In this document: piece after piece, positions 16,630 through 24,822 of the stretch
How positions within the stretch are numbered: the first letter of the stretch is position 1
Layout: each line of letters begins with the position of its first letter
Source: an uncultured Christensenella sp.
Lineage (GTDB): Bacteria; Bacillota; Clostridia; Christensenellales; Borkfalkiaceae
Reading direction: 5' to 3'
Assembly: GCA_910578195.1 (NCBI GenBank)
Contig: CAJTOY010000002.1
Coordinates: 196,272 to 260,271, forward strand
Length of the DNA stretch: 64,000 nucleotides
Notes under the pieces: generated by a model
Told to the model about the DNA's origin: nothing
The model's database searches: none
Seen by the model: only the letters and a program-made list of their open reading frames with translations
Made by a program: the position numbers and the translations under genes

Positions 16630-16896
16630 TTACTTTTTCTCCGATACGAAGAAATCGTCGTAGCCGTCAATAGTCTTGGCAAGAGAAGTATCCATTTCCG
16701 CCGCTTCGTCAATCAAAGCCTTAAAGCCTGCTTCAATGAGTTGCACCTTGGTAAAACCGTACTTCGTCAAGAACTCGTTTATTTCCTCGGCATACTTTCG
16801 CGGCACGCTCGTACCCCAAATCATATACTTGGCTTTTCTTTCTTCCTTATGCTTTTCTTCATAACGCTTGTCTTTAATAGACCTATCTGTTGCCAT
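16630..16896 (-). CDS. Small mobile-element-associated protein (88 aa)
   Basis: This protein is not identified. It is a charged N-terminus (MATDRSIKDKRYEEKHKEER) followed by YMIWGTSVPRKYAEEINEFLTKYGFTKVQLIEAGFKALID, which could be a ribbon-helix-helix-like or helical DNA-binding fold. It has an excellent ribosome binding site (GGAGGAAAGAACA before ATG) and a consensus promoter with a palindrome. Its position next to the recombinase remnant suggests an element-control or accessory protein. Confidence 0.6.
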   Translation of the reverse strand: MATDRSIKDKRYEEKHKEERKAKYMIWGTSVPRKYAEEINEFLTKYGFTKVQLIEAGFKALIDEAAEMDTSLAKTIDGYDDFFVSEKK

Positions 16897-16928
16897 TGTT
16901 CTTTCCTCCGTAGGATAAATATATCTAA

Positions 16929-16979
16929 TCGTATATATACGACTGAATATATTTTACTCTATGGGGAGTTGTTTGTCAA
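16929..16979 (-). promoter_or_regulatory. Promoter with downstream palindrome for the 88-aa gene
   Basis: TTGACA (16979-16974), 17 bp, TAAAAT (16956-16951), then a perfect 14-bp palindrome TCGTATATATACGA (16929-16942) just after the expected start site. It is a likely repressor site. The rest of the gap to 17270 holds a three-codon reading frame with a perfect ribosome binding site (ATG at 16995) and the terminator at 17167. Confidence 0.7.
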
Positions 16980-17166
16980 GGGTTTATCCGCTCATAGTTG
17001 CACCTCCTTAAAATATCTCTCTACTTAACTAAGGACACTTTTTTGCGTTTCACAACCGAAACACCGAAATATTTTTTTGTATGCCCTCATATAACATAGC
17101 ACATTTATCACTTCGATTATTTTGGAAAAATAGCCAATAAAACGCTGTTTTTGCAAGCAGGTAAAG

Positions 17167-17200
17167 AAAAAAGCCAAAATCCGTAGATTTCGACTTTTTT
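17167..17200 (-). terminator. Intrinsic terminator after the ECF transporter operon
   Basis: On the minus strand AAAAGTCGAAATC pairs with GATTTTGGCTTTT around a TACG loop, followed by TTC. A smaller hairpin (AATCGG and CCGATT) lies between it and the stop of the ATPase gene. The stretch 17050-17270 holds no gene. Confidence 0.7.
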
Positions 17201-17269
17201 GATGCTCGGCTATCGTCTCGCAGGAACAATCGGGAAACCCGATTTTCTTTCAGCCGATTACATACAATT

Positions 17270-18691
17270 TTAAATTGTAGTTCTAAAAAAATATTTGTGC
17301 GCAAGTTCTTTACCGCCCTGCTCTTGTACTTTGCCATTGGCAATTATAACGGCTCTATCGCAAAGGGCTTCGGCACAACGCATATCGTGAGTAATTGTTA
17401 TCATAGTGTTTCCGCTCTTATCGTGCAACTCGTCAAGTATCTTCACAAGTTCGCAAAGTCCTTTATAGTCCTGCCCTACCGTCGGCTCGTCCAACAGTAA
17501 AACTTTGGGATTTCCTGCGGCTACGGCGGCTATCGACACTCTACGTTTTTGCCCCTCGGATAATGACTGCGGATGACGCTTTCTTAAATGTTCTAAACCG
17601 AACAGTTTAATCATTTCTTCGGCGTAATCTTTACTTACCGCATTAAAAGCAATTTCCTGTTCAACCGTTGGCATAAAGAGTTGGTAGTTGGGATTTTGAT
17701 AAACCACGCCAACGCTCTTAAACCATTTCTTACCGCGATAGCGTTTACCGAATTTCGGGTTAAGCGTTTGCACTATTTCGCCTTTCGTCGGCTTATAAAG
17801 CCTTGCGAGTAACCGCATAAGCGTAGTTTTACCGCAACCGTTTTCGCCGAGAAGCAACAACCGTTCGCCCTCGTAAACTTCAAAACTTACATCCTTTAAT
17901 ATCTCTTTTTTCTTTATCGAAAACGCAACGTGATTAACCGAGAATAACACTTTACCCTTTTCGTGGCTGTCGGAATTATCTTCTATTGTAACGGTCTGAG
18001 AAAGCAAATATTCCTGCTTATTCTCTATCTTCGTAACAACGCCGGCGCGAATGTTCCAAACGCTGTCAACAAACGGCAACACCATATCGAGCCTATGCTC
18101 CACTACCAAAACGGCGTACCCTGCCTTTGCAAGTTGCCGTAATGTATCCATTAAAAGATTTGCGCTCTCTACGTCGAGATTTGCAAGCGGCTCGTCGAGT
18201 ATCAAAATACGTTGTCCCGTCGCAAGCGTTGACGCGGTTATAAGCCGTTGTTTTTGTCCACCCGACAGCGTTCGCGTCTGCGCAGTTTTGTCTAACTCAA
18301 CTATCGTACATACCCTATCAATCTGCGCCCCGATTTTATCTGCCGCAAGCGCAAAATTCTCGCACCCGAACGCAATTTCGTCGTCTACCGTTTTATGTAT
18401 TATCTGACTGTCGGCGTTCTGTAAAACCACGCCTACTTTACGGCACGTTTGCGCCAACTTCTGCCATATAATAGACTTACCGTCAACAAACACTTCACCC
18501 GTTATTTCGCCCTTTACGATATTAGGTATAATGCCCGACACAATCGAAAGTAACGTGCTTTTTCCTTCGCCCGAAAGACCGGACAACAGCGCGACTTCGC
18601 CGTAGTCAACGTAAAAGTCCACGTCCGATAAAACCTTATCGGAAAAACCGCTATATGAAAAACTTACATTCTTTAATTCGATTGCTCTCAT
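17270..18691 (-). CDS. ECF transporter ATPase with two fused ABC domains
   Basis: The 473-residue protein is two ABC ATPase domains in one chain. Domain 1 has Walker A SGLSGEGKSTLL, signature LSGGQKQRL and Walker B ILILDEPLANLD. Domain 2 has GENGCGKTTLMRLL, LSEGQKRRVSIA and VLLLDEPTVGQD. It energises the EcfT and S components encoded just upstream in the same operon. Fused A-domains are common in MptD-type ECF systems. The start overlaps the EcfT stop by 4 bp. The substrate depends on the S protein and is discussed there. Confidence 0.88.
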   Translation of the reverse strand: MRAIELKNVSFSYSGFSDKVLSDVDFYVDYGEVALLSGLSGEGKSTLLSIVSGIIPNIVKGEITGEVFVDGKSIIWQKLAQTCRKVGVVLQNADSQIIHKTVDDEIAFGCENFALAADKIGAQIDRVCTIVELDKTAQTRTLSGGQKQRLITASTLATGQRILILDEPLANLDVESANLLMDTLRQLAKAGYAVLVVEHRLDMVLPFVDSVWNIRAGVVTKIENKQEYLLSQTVTIEDNSDSHEKGKVLFSVNHVAFSIKKKEILKDVSFEVYEGERLLLLGENGCGKTTLMRLLARLYKPTKGEIVQTLNPKFGKRYRGKKWFKSVGVVYQNPNYQLFMPTVEQEIAFNAVSKDYAEEMIKLFGLEHLRKRHPQSLSEGQKRRVSIAAVAAGNPKVLLLDEPTVGQDYKGLCELVKILDELHDKSGNTMITITHDMRCAEALCDRAVIIANGKVQEQGGKELAHKYFFRTTI

Positions 18692-19365
18692 AACACCACC
18701 GCCAAAACAATGCCTGCAATCAGACCGAGAATATACAGCACATCCATATAATTAATTGCTTCCTTTTTATAGACCGTATACTTCGATTTTCCGAGCGTAA
18801 AGCCGCGCGTTTCGATAGACAGCGCAAGAGTATCGGATATATCGACGAGCCGTGTTACAAGCGGAATCAAGAAAGCACGGTAAAAGATTTTCGGGTTGAG
18901 TATACTTCCTGCGCCGCGTGTTTTCATCGCTTCGCGCACGCGCTTTATTTCCGCTCGTAGTACGGGAATGAACGACATCGTTATAAGCATACCGAGCGTT
19001 ATTCCTCGCGGCGTATGTAACTGCGATAAATTGCGTGTCATAGCGACCGCTTGTATGCTCATACTCGGCACTATTGCCAAAAACACCGCACCGAATCTAT
19101 TAGCCATTGCTAACGCACTGTCAAAATTTTTTCCGCTTGAAAAGTACGCTATAAGCGCAAACACGCCGCCAAACACGATAAATAGCGGCAACGCTTTCAG
19201 TGCCTGTTTATAGCAACCGAACAGTATCACCCACACAAGTGCGCCGAGCAAAAAATACGAACACACAACCGTCCGCGCCATAACAAGACCGAACACCATA
19301 ATAAGTAACGCCGACGCAATCGCTATAAGCGGATATAGATTTCTTTTGTTTCTGAAAAACGCCAT
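18688..19365 (-). CDS. ECF transporter T component (EcfT/CbiQ family)
   Basis: This 225-residue membrane protein has about five to six hydrophobic segments and the two cytosolic EcfT motifs, here seen as REAMKTRGAGS and LSIETRGFTLGKSK (Ala/Arg-Gly signature that couples to the ATPases). The start is the ATG at 19365, which overlaps the S component stop in a TAATG. The longer frame upstream is inside the S gene. It is the scaffold of the transporter. Confidence 0.88.
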   Translation of the reverse strand: MAFFRNKRNLYPLIAIASALLIMVFGLVMARTVVCSYFLLGALVWVILFGCYKQALKALPLFIVFGGVFALIAYFSSGKNFDSALAMANRFGAVFLAIVPSMSIQAVAMTRNLSQLHTPRGITLGMLITMSFIPVLRAEIKRVREAMKTRGAGSILNPKIFYRAFLIPLVTRLVDISDTLALSIETRGFTLGKSKYTVYKKEAINYMDVLYILGLIAGIVLAVVL

Positions 19366-20039
19366 TACTTCAACTTTCCTGCTTTCTTTAATTCTCTTGC
19401 TATAACCATACCTATGACCGAGCCGACAAAACAAACGGCAATTACGGCAAACGATATTCCTACGGTCAATCCTACGTTACCGCCGCCGATAAACATCGAC
19501 ACAGCGGCTTTTTCTTCGCCGCTTACCGTGTAGAACACATTGTAGTACATATACAACAGCGGCAAAGTGAGCGGCATATACAGCGTTCCTGCAAACACGC
19601 ACGCCCAATCGTTTTTATACCCTCTGAATATCAAAAGCGTAAGTAGTTCCGCAACAAGGGCACACGCAATCAATAGCACCATAGGCGGGAACATAAACAC
19701 AAGGAATATCGAAATAAACATCGACTGCAATAAAAGCGCAAACGGCTTTTTTACTTTCATCATACCGATTACGGGGAACAGCGAAAACTGAATACCCAAG
19801 CCGAGTTGTATGATACCGAACAACGGCACGTTTACAAGTAACGGCATAATCGCGCCCGTAACAAGCGTACAGCACGTTATGATTGCAAGGAACACAATGT
19901 CCTTTATCATATACTTTTGAAAAACTTTGTTTTTCTTATTACCCGACGCGGCTTCTTCTTGTTCGATTATATCCGCTATGCGCTGTTCTTCTTCACTCAA
20001 ACGCACAAGTTCGAGTATTGCTTTTTCTCTTACGGTCAT
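19365..20039 (-). CDS. MptD-family ECF transporter S component
   Basis: This 224-residue protein has a charged N-terminus of ~45 residues and about six membrane segments, matching the MptD/Trep_Strep family of putative substrate-binding ECF subunits. Related ECF modules (streptococcal SiaFGH, staphylococcal Lha) have been linked to heme uptake, so heme or a metal chelate is a reasonable guess; that is inference. DtxR-family regulators and boxes in the same cluster support an iron-linked role. Confidence 0.8.
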   Translation of the reverse strand: MTVREKAILELVRLSEEEQRIADIIEQEEAASGNKKNKVFQKYMIKDIVFLAIITCCTLVTGAIMPLLVNVPLFGIIQLGLGIQFSLFPVIGMMKVKKPFALLLQSMFISIFLVFMFPPMVLLIACALVAELLTLLIFRGYKNDWACVFAGTLYMPLTLPLLYMYYNVFYTVSGEEKAAVSMFIGGGNVGLTVGISFAVIAVCFVGSVIGMVIARELKKAGKLK

Positions 20040-21721
20040 ACTTTTACCTCTTGCATTTTCCCTTCGTCCACACGATAGATACGGTCGGCAATCGCCATCG
20101 TACTCTCCCTGTGCGACACAAGAATAATACTCTTTTTACTCTTTTGCTCTTTGAGCGCTTTTAAGATTATGCCCTCGTTGATACTGTCTACGTTGCTCGT
20201 CGGCTCGTCCAAAAGGATAAGTTCGCTACCTTTCAAAAACGCTCTCGCAAGTCCTATGCGCTGTTTCTCGCCGGCAGAAAGATTGTCGCCGAGCGCGCCC
20301 ACTTGCGTTTTGTAACCGTTGGGCAACGTCATAATAAAGTCGTGAACGGAAGCCAATCGGCACGCTGCTTCAAGTTCTTCTTGGCTGGTGTTGGGGTTTG
20401 CGATTCGCAAGTTGTCCTCTATTGTTTCGTCGAAAAGGTACGTCGTTTGACTTACCATTGTTACGTTGTCCAAAAGATTGTCCGAATTCACTTTGTCAAT
20501 GTCGATTCCGTTGTAGGCAATCTCGCCGCCCTTCTTTTGCCAAAAACGAAGCAACAGTTTTAAGAACGTAGATTTACCGCAACCGCTCTCGCCGACAATA
20601 CCGATTATCTCGCCCTTTTCGGCGTGCATTTTAATATCGCGCAATACTTCCGTCTGCTCGTTGTAACTAAACGATAAGTCGGACACGTTCAAGTTTTCGT
20701 ATTCGATATTCTCGCCATTCTTCACTTCGGTTACGGCAGGTTTTTCGGCAAGCAAATTCAGCACTCTATCGCCGCTTGCGAACGTCTGCGTAAGATTGCT
20801 CGGCAATGCCGATATTGCAATAACGGGACCGAACGAGCCGAACACCGCCACTACGCCGATTATCATTTTTCCGATAGAGAGCATATCGAAATGCACAAGC
20901 AAGATGCCGACGATAAGCGTCGCTATTATGAACAGTGATACCGTAAGTTCGGTTGCCGCCGCTCGGCTACCGTTATGCTTCATTTTCTTTGTTTCTTTCA
21001 GTAACAGTTCGCTACGGCGGTTCACTTCATTTTCGCGCTCCTCGCCCGCATTGTTCAATACGATGTCTTTAATGCCCTTGATGCTGTCAAGAAAGTACGC
21101 ATTGAAAGACGCAAATTCGGCACGGTATTTAACGCCGCTTTCTTTAAGCCTTGACGAAGAAATCATAGGCACTACAATTCCTATCACCAGATATGCAACC
21201 ACCGCCGCAAGCGCAAGATACCAAGACGACACAAACCCGACAAACAGAAAAACCGCAGTAGATACCAATACGGCAATACATATCGGTGAAATGGTATGTG
21301 CATAGAACACTTCGAGCGTTTCTATGTCGCTCGTTATCATAGCGATGATACTGCCTTTCTGCTTGCTTTCGAGTTTTGCCGGACACAACGTGCGAAGCGC
21401 ACCGAATATCTTATCGCGCAAAACCGCCAAAAGTTTGAACGCTATAAAGTGATTGCTGTACTGCTCGAAGTAGCGCAAGATGCCGCGCAGAACGCCGCAA
21501 CCTACGGCAATTCCTATTATTAAACCGTAGGATAGCGAAATCGCTTCGCCAAGCGCTTTTGCAACGCCCACCGCGCCGAATACGGTAACGCCCATAGCGC
21601 AGATAAAACCGATACTGCCGTTTATAACGGCTAAAATCATTATGTAAGCGAGAGAGCCGAGCAAAAGTATAAGGCTTGCCATAATCTTTGCGCCGCTTCT
21701 GCGTAACTTTTTCTTACTCAT
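20036..21721 (-). CDS. ABC transporter, fused permease-ATPase (CydC-like half)
   Basis: The 561-residue protein has six membrane segments (residues ~10-300) followed by an ATPase with GESGCGKSTFLKLL, NLSAGEKQRIGLARA (signature LSAGE) and LILLDEPTSNVDS. It overlaps the partner gene at 21718 by 4 bp, so the two probably form a heterodimer. Sequence style is close to CydDC-type or siderophore/heme-linked exporters. In streptococcal heme clusters a similar pair precedes the ECF genes. Substrate not known. Confidence 0.85.
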   Translation of the reverse strand: MSKKKLRRSGAKIMASLILLLGSLAYIMILAVINGSIGFICAMGVTVFGAVGVAKALGEAISLSYGLIIGIAVGCGVLRGILRYFEQYSNHFIAFKLLAVLRDKIFGALRTLCPAKLESKQKGSIIAMITSDIETLEVFYAHTISPICIAVLVSTAVFLFVGFVSSWYLALAAVVAYLVIGIVVPMISSSRLKESGVKYRAEFASFNAYFLDSIKGIKDIVLNNAGEERENEVNRRSELLLKETKKMKHNGSRAAATELTVSLFIIATLIVGILLVHFDMLSIGKMIIGVVAVFGSFGPVIAISALPSNLTQTFASGDRVLNLLAEKPAVTEVKNGENIEYENLNVSDLSFSYNEQTEVLRDIKMHAEKGEIIGIVGESGCGKSTFLKLLLRFWQKKGGEIAYNGIDIDKVNSDNLLDNVTMVSQTTYLFDETIEDNLRIANPNTSQEELEAACRLASVHDFIMTLPNGYKTQVGALGDNLSAGEKQRIGLARAFLKGSELILLDEPTSNVDSINEGIILKALKEQKSKKSIILVSHRESTMAIADRIYRVDEGKMQEVKV

Positions 21722-23436
21722 AATGCGTAGCCCTCCTCTAACTGTTTTTGCGTGGTAAACAACTTTTCATAGCCGTGTTTATCGCTCATCAGAACGGTAT
21801 GTTCGCCGCTTTCTTTCACTTCGCCGTTTTCCATAAAGTAGATATTGTCGGCGGGTACTACGTTCGCCAAGCGGTGTGAAATTACGATTACGCTCTTATT
21901 CTTCGATAGTATCTTTATGTTCCGCATAATGATTGCTTCGCTTTCCACGTCGATATTGCTCGTCGCTTCGTCGAAAACGTAAATATCTTTGTCCGCAACG
22001 AGATTGACCGCAAGCGCAAGCCGCTGTTTCTGACCGCCCGATATATTGTTCGCATCCTCCGTTATCACTTTGTCGAGTCCGCCGTTCTCGCGGATAAACT
22101 CCGCAAGATTGACCGCTTCGAGCGCGGCGTAGATTTGTTCGTCCGTCGCCGCTTTGTTTGCAAGCAAAAAGTTTTCACGCACCGTTTCGTTAAAAATATA
22201 GGTATTGTAACTGACTGCCGCAAGATGCGAGTAGTAACTCTCGCGCGACAGGCTTTCAAGCGGAACGTCGCCAACTGTTATGCTGCCGCTTTTCGGTCTG
22301 AACGCGCCGACAAGCATATTGACTACGGTTGATTTACCGCAACCGCTCTCGCCGACGATTGCCGTCATTCCCTTTTCGGGGAACGTCATAGACACGTTTT
22401 TAAGCACGTCGCGCTCTCCGTCGTAAGAGAACGTAACGCCTTTGAGTTCAATCGTTTTTCCGCACACTTCTTCCGTCCCCCATTCGGGATCGGGCGTGTT
22501 CAGAAGCGATATAATTTTCTTTCCTGCGCTCGCGCCGTTCATCGCAATGTGGAACGCCGAGCCGAACGCCCGAAGCGGCAGGAAGAACTCGACCGCCACA
22601 AGGCATAGAAACAGCGCGTATATGGGCGACAATCCCCAAAACGCCGCGCCGCATATTGAAAGCGCGATTCCCGCGCCCGCACCGCCGTATGCAACCAAGT
22701 CCATTATGGTCGTGCTTGCAAGTTGCATTACAAGCACTTTCATTGTGATTTTTCTAAACTCCTCCGCGCTCTCGTTCATCTTGCCGTGCTGGGCTTCGTC
22801 CGCTTTGAATATCTTTAATTCCTTTAAGCCTTGCACGCTGTCAAGGAATTTATCGCCCATCGAAGTGTACTTGCCCCAATATTTTGCAAATATCTTTTTG
22901 GCGTACTTCGATACAGCAATAATCGAAACGGGTATCAGCGGAACACAAGCAAGCAACACAAGAGCCGTGCGCCAATCTATCCATACGCAAATAATAAATA
23001 GGATTATGGGTGCAAGCATAGCAAAAAAGAACTGCGGCAAGTAACTCGAATAATACAAATCAAGTTGCTCCACGCCCTCCATACTCACTTGCGTAAGTCC
23101 TGCCATACTCATACCGTCGGTGGAACGAACGCCGAGTTTGACTATCTTATTGTAAGTACGTTCGCGCAGATCCTTTTTTACACGCCTGCCCAATACGTCT
23201 TTAATATCGCCCGTAAGTCTTGTCATAGTATAACGAACGGCTATACACACTACGGCGCAAATCGCGGGATACAAATACATAATCGGCTCAGCTTTCGTTA
23301 TGGCAAGGTAAATAGCCCAACAAATGCTTGCCGTGATACCCACGTTTGCGACGAGTCCCAAAACTTGCAAGGCAACGGCAATAAAGATGTACTTTTTATT
23401 CTTGCCTATCAGTTTGAACAACTCTTTGTCTATCAT
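21718..23436 (-). CDS. ABC transporter, fused permease-ATPase (CydD-like half)
   Basis: This 572-residue protein has six membrane segments and an ATPase domain with GESGCGKSTVVNML, NISGGQKQRLALAVN and IYVFDEATSNIDVESE. It is the partner of the 20036 gene by 4-bp overlap. It starts right after the YgbA-like gene, again with a 4-bp overlap, so the whole block is one transcript. Confidence 0.85.
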   Translation of the reverse strand: MIDKELFKLIGKNKKYIFIAVALQVLGLVANVGITASICWAIYLAITKAEPIMYLYPAICAVVCIAVRYTMTRLTGDIKDVLGRRVKKDLRERTYNKIVKLGVRSTDGMSMAGLTQVSMEGVEQLDLYYSSYLPQFFFAMLAPIILFIICVWIDWRTALVLLACVPLIPVSIIAVSKYAKKIFAKYWGKYTSMGDKFLDSVQGLKELKIFKADEAQHGKMNESAEEFRKITMKVLVMQLASTTIMDLVAYGGAGAGIALSICGAAFWGLSPIYALFLCLVAVEFFLPLRAFGSAFHIAMNGASAGKKIISLLNTPDPEWGTEEVCGKTIELKGVTFSYDGERDVLKNVSMTFPEKGMTAIVGESGCGKSTVVNMLVGAFRPKSGSITVGDVPLESLSRESYYSHLAAVSYNTYIFNETVRENFLLANKAATDEQIYAALEAVNLAEFIRENGGLDKVITEDANNISGGQKQRLALAVNLVADKDIYVFDEATSNIDVESEAIIMRNIKILSKNKSVIVISHRLANVVPADNIYFMENGEVKESGEHTVLMSDKHGYEKLFTTQKQLEEGYAL

Positions 23437-23807
23437 TTTCTTTTGCCTCCGATTTCAAGCGTTTTTTTGTATTTAATCATCTGCACAACGTGTGAGATTG
23501 CAAATATTGGATGCGTAAAGAGCATACGCGGTCCGGCATATTTCATTACCGCTTTTATCTTTTCGCGCATTTCGGGTTTGTAACAGTGTATTTTGCAAAA
23601 CGAGCAAAACTTTTTGTTTACCTTAAACGGACACATTGAAAGCCTGAATAACGCATATTCTGTAAGTTCACTGCACTCGGCGCAAACCTTGCCGCGCTCG
23701 ACGCCCTGCGCTTTTCTTGTCGTCTTGTGCTTACCCTTGCAATACTTATTTATCATCACGGGAATAAGTTTCTTTTCCTTATTCCACGCTTTCAGTTCGT
23801 CTTTCAT
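23433..23807 (-). CDS. YgbA-like nitrous oxide-stimulated promoter family protein
   Basis: This 124-residue cysteine-rich protein matches the YgbA_NO family by its pattern: MINKYCKGKH, ERGKVCAECSELTEYALFRLSMCPF, KFCSFCKIHCYKPEMREKIK and a C-terminal YAGPRMLFTHPIFAISHV. The cysteines may bind iron or an Fe-S cluster. The family is linked to nitrosative stress in proteobacteria and often sits in metal-related loci. It overlaps both neighbours by 4 bp. Confidence 0.85.
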   Translation of the reverse strand: MKDELKAWNKEKKLIPVMINKYCKGKHKTTRKAQGVERGKVCAECSELTEYALFRLSMCPFKVNKKFCSFCKIHCYKPEMREKIKAVMKYAGPRMLFTHPIFAISHVVQMIKYKKTLEIGGKRK

Positions 23808-24169
23808 ACTTTATTCGCCCTCGCAAACATCAGCACGCCTTTACGGCTTTCTTCGCCGAGTGCGCACGCCGCGCCCAACGCTTCGTCAAATGCTCTGTCT
23901 TTCGGCGTACCCAAATGCCGCTGTAACTTATCACCGATAAAATCAATGACTACAAGATAATCGGCAATTTCGCTCAAACCTTTTTCGGTTAGCAATACCC
24001 TCTTGCCGTTGTGATAAAAATAGCCGTTTGCAATAAGCCGCTCGACAGCATTGCATACGCTTACTTTCGTTACGTCCAACCGCTTTGCCATTGCGGACAT
24101 TCTTGCGCCGTTACCGCCTTCATTCAGTTCGTTTGCAGTAATCAAATATCTTAACTCCGATACCGTCAT
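23804..24169 (-). CDS. DtxR-like winged-helix metal-dependent regulator
   Basis: A 121-residue protein with an N-terminal winged helix (LRYLITANEL, MSAMAKRLDVTKVSVCNAVERLI, VLLTEKGLSEIADYL) as in the DtxR/MntR family. The C-terminal metal-binding part is short. The ATG at 24169 is chosen because AGGA lies 8 nt upstream. It is the first gene of the ECF/ABC operon, and a DtxR-type box lies directly upstream (24193-24214). Confidence 0.75.
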   Translation of the reverse strand: MTVSELRYLITANELNEGGNGARMSAMAKRLDVTKVSVCNAVERLIANGYFYHNGKRVLLTEKGLSEIADYLVVIDFIGDKLQRHLGTPKDRAFDEALGAACALGEESRKGVLMFARANKV

Positions 24170-24192
24170 ATTCTTTTCCTGCTCTCCTTTCA

Positions 24193-24214
24193 ATAGTTAG
24201 CGTAGGCTAACTAT
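24193..24214. promoter_or_regulatory. DtxR-type operator box of the ECF/ABC operon
   Basis: ATAGTTAGC and GCTAACTAT are perfect 9-bp arms around GTAG. The core AGTTAGC, 4-bp spacer and GCTAACT matches the box at 29995-30012 in arm and spacer length and resembles the DtxR/IdeR consensus TTAGGTTAGCCTAACCTAA. It overlaps the promoter and precedes the ribosome binding site. Confidence 0.8.
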
Positions 24215-24270
24215 ACCGTAAAAAAATATATCGTGTATTTGTTCTGTCAGTAAGTCATTGCTAACTAACA

Positions 24271-24308
24271 AACAAAAAATTGCGGAGTCGTTTCCCGCAC
24301 TCCGCAAT
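24271..24308 (-). terminator. Intrinsic terminator of the DtxR gene
   Basis: On the minus strand ATTGCGGAGT and ACTCCGCAAT form a 10-bp stem with a 10-nt loop, followed by TTTTTG. The gap 24215-24357 also holds a half box GCTAACTAAC (24260-24269). Confidence 0.85.
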
Positions 24309-24357
24309 ATATTATAAACCAAAGTCAATTTTTATATCAAGTAAAAGTTAGTTATTG

Positions 24358-24726
24358 CTAACCATTTTTTACAAACTTTTTCAATACCTCAAATAGTTCG
24401 GGCGTTATGACGTGTTCGATTCGGCAAGCATTTTCCTCTGCCATTTCGTGATCCGCACCCGTTATTTCAAGCAATTTCGTTATGACAGTATGGCGTTCGT
24501 ATATGCCTTCCGCTTTATTCTTCCCTTCTTCGGTTAAATGAAGCACACCGTCCTGCCCTATCGTCAAATATCCTTTACTTACAAGGGATTTTAATGCGTA
24601 TGACACCGACGGCTTGGAATAACCGAGTTCTTCCGCTACGTTTATCGCGTGGACGTTAGCGCTTTTTTGTTTAAGTAACAGTATCGTTTCAAGATACATT
24701 TCTTCTGATTCTTGATATTTGACCAT
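24358..24726 (-). CDS. DtxR-family metal-dependent transcriptional regulator
   Basis: This 122-residue protein has the DtxR N-terminal winged helix (EEMYLETILLLKQKSANVHAINVAEELGYSKPSVSYALKSL) and the dimerisation/metal domain with RHTVITKLLEITGADHEMAEENACRIEHVITPE. The H, E, C and E-H residues fit the primary metal site. There is no SH3-like C-terminal domain, as in MntR-like short members. It is probably the regulator that binds the boxes at 24193, 24737 and 29995. Monocistronic. Confidence 0.88.
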   Translation of the reverse strand: MVKYQESEEMYLETILLLKQKSANVHAINVAEELGYSKPSVSYALKSLVSKGYLTIGQDGVLHLTEEGKNKAEGIYERHTVITKLLEITGADHEMAEENACRIEHVITPELFEVLKKFVKNG

Positions 24727-24736
24727 AACTACCCCT

Positions 24737-24756
24737 TGCGTTAGCCTATGCTTACT
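24737..24756. promoter_or_regulatory. DtxR-type box upstream of the DtxR gene
   Basis: On the minus strand a TATAAT lies about 10 bp upstream and GTAAGC...GGCTAAC follows, an imperfect copy of the box. A further copy GTTAG...CTAAC lies at 24347-24362 over the stop of the same gene. Autoregulation is likely. Confidence 0.55.
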
Positions 24757-24822
24757 TTAATTATATACGATTTGATTGCATTTGTAAAGCCGGCGCATAG
24801 GCTTTAAGGGATGTTTTAGATA

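Noticed and set aside
16497..16712. 71-aa minus-strand frame next to the recombinase remnant
   Set aside because: It overlaps the better supported 88-aa gene in another frame and lacks a ribosome binding site.
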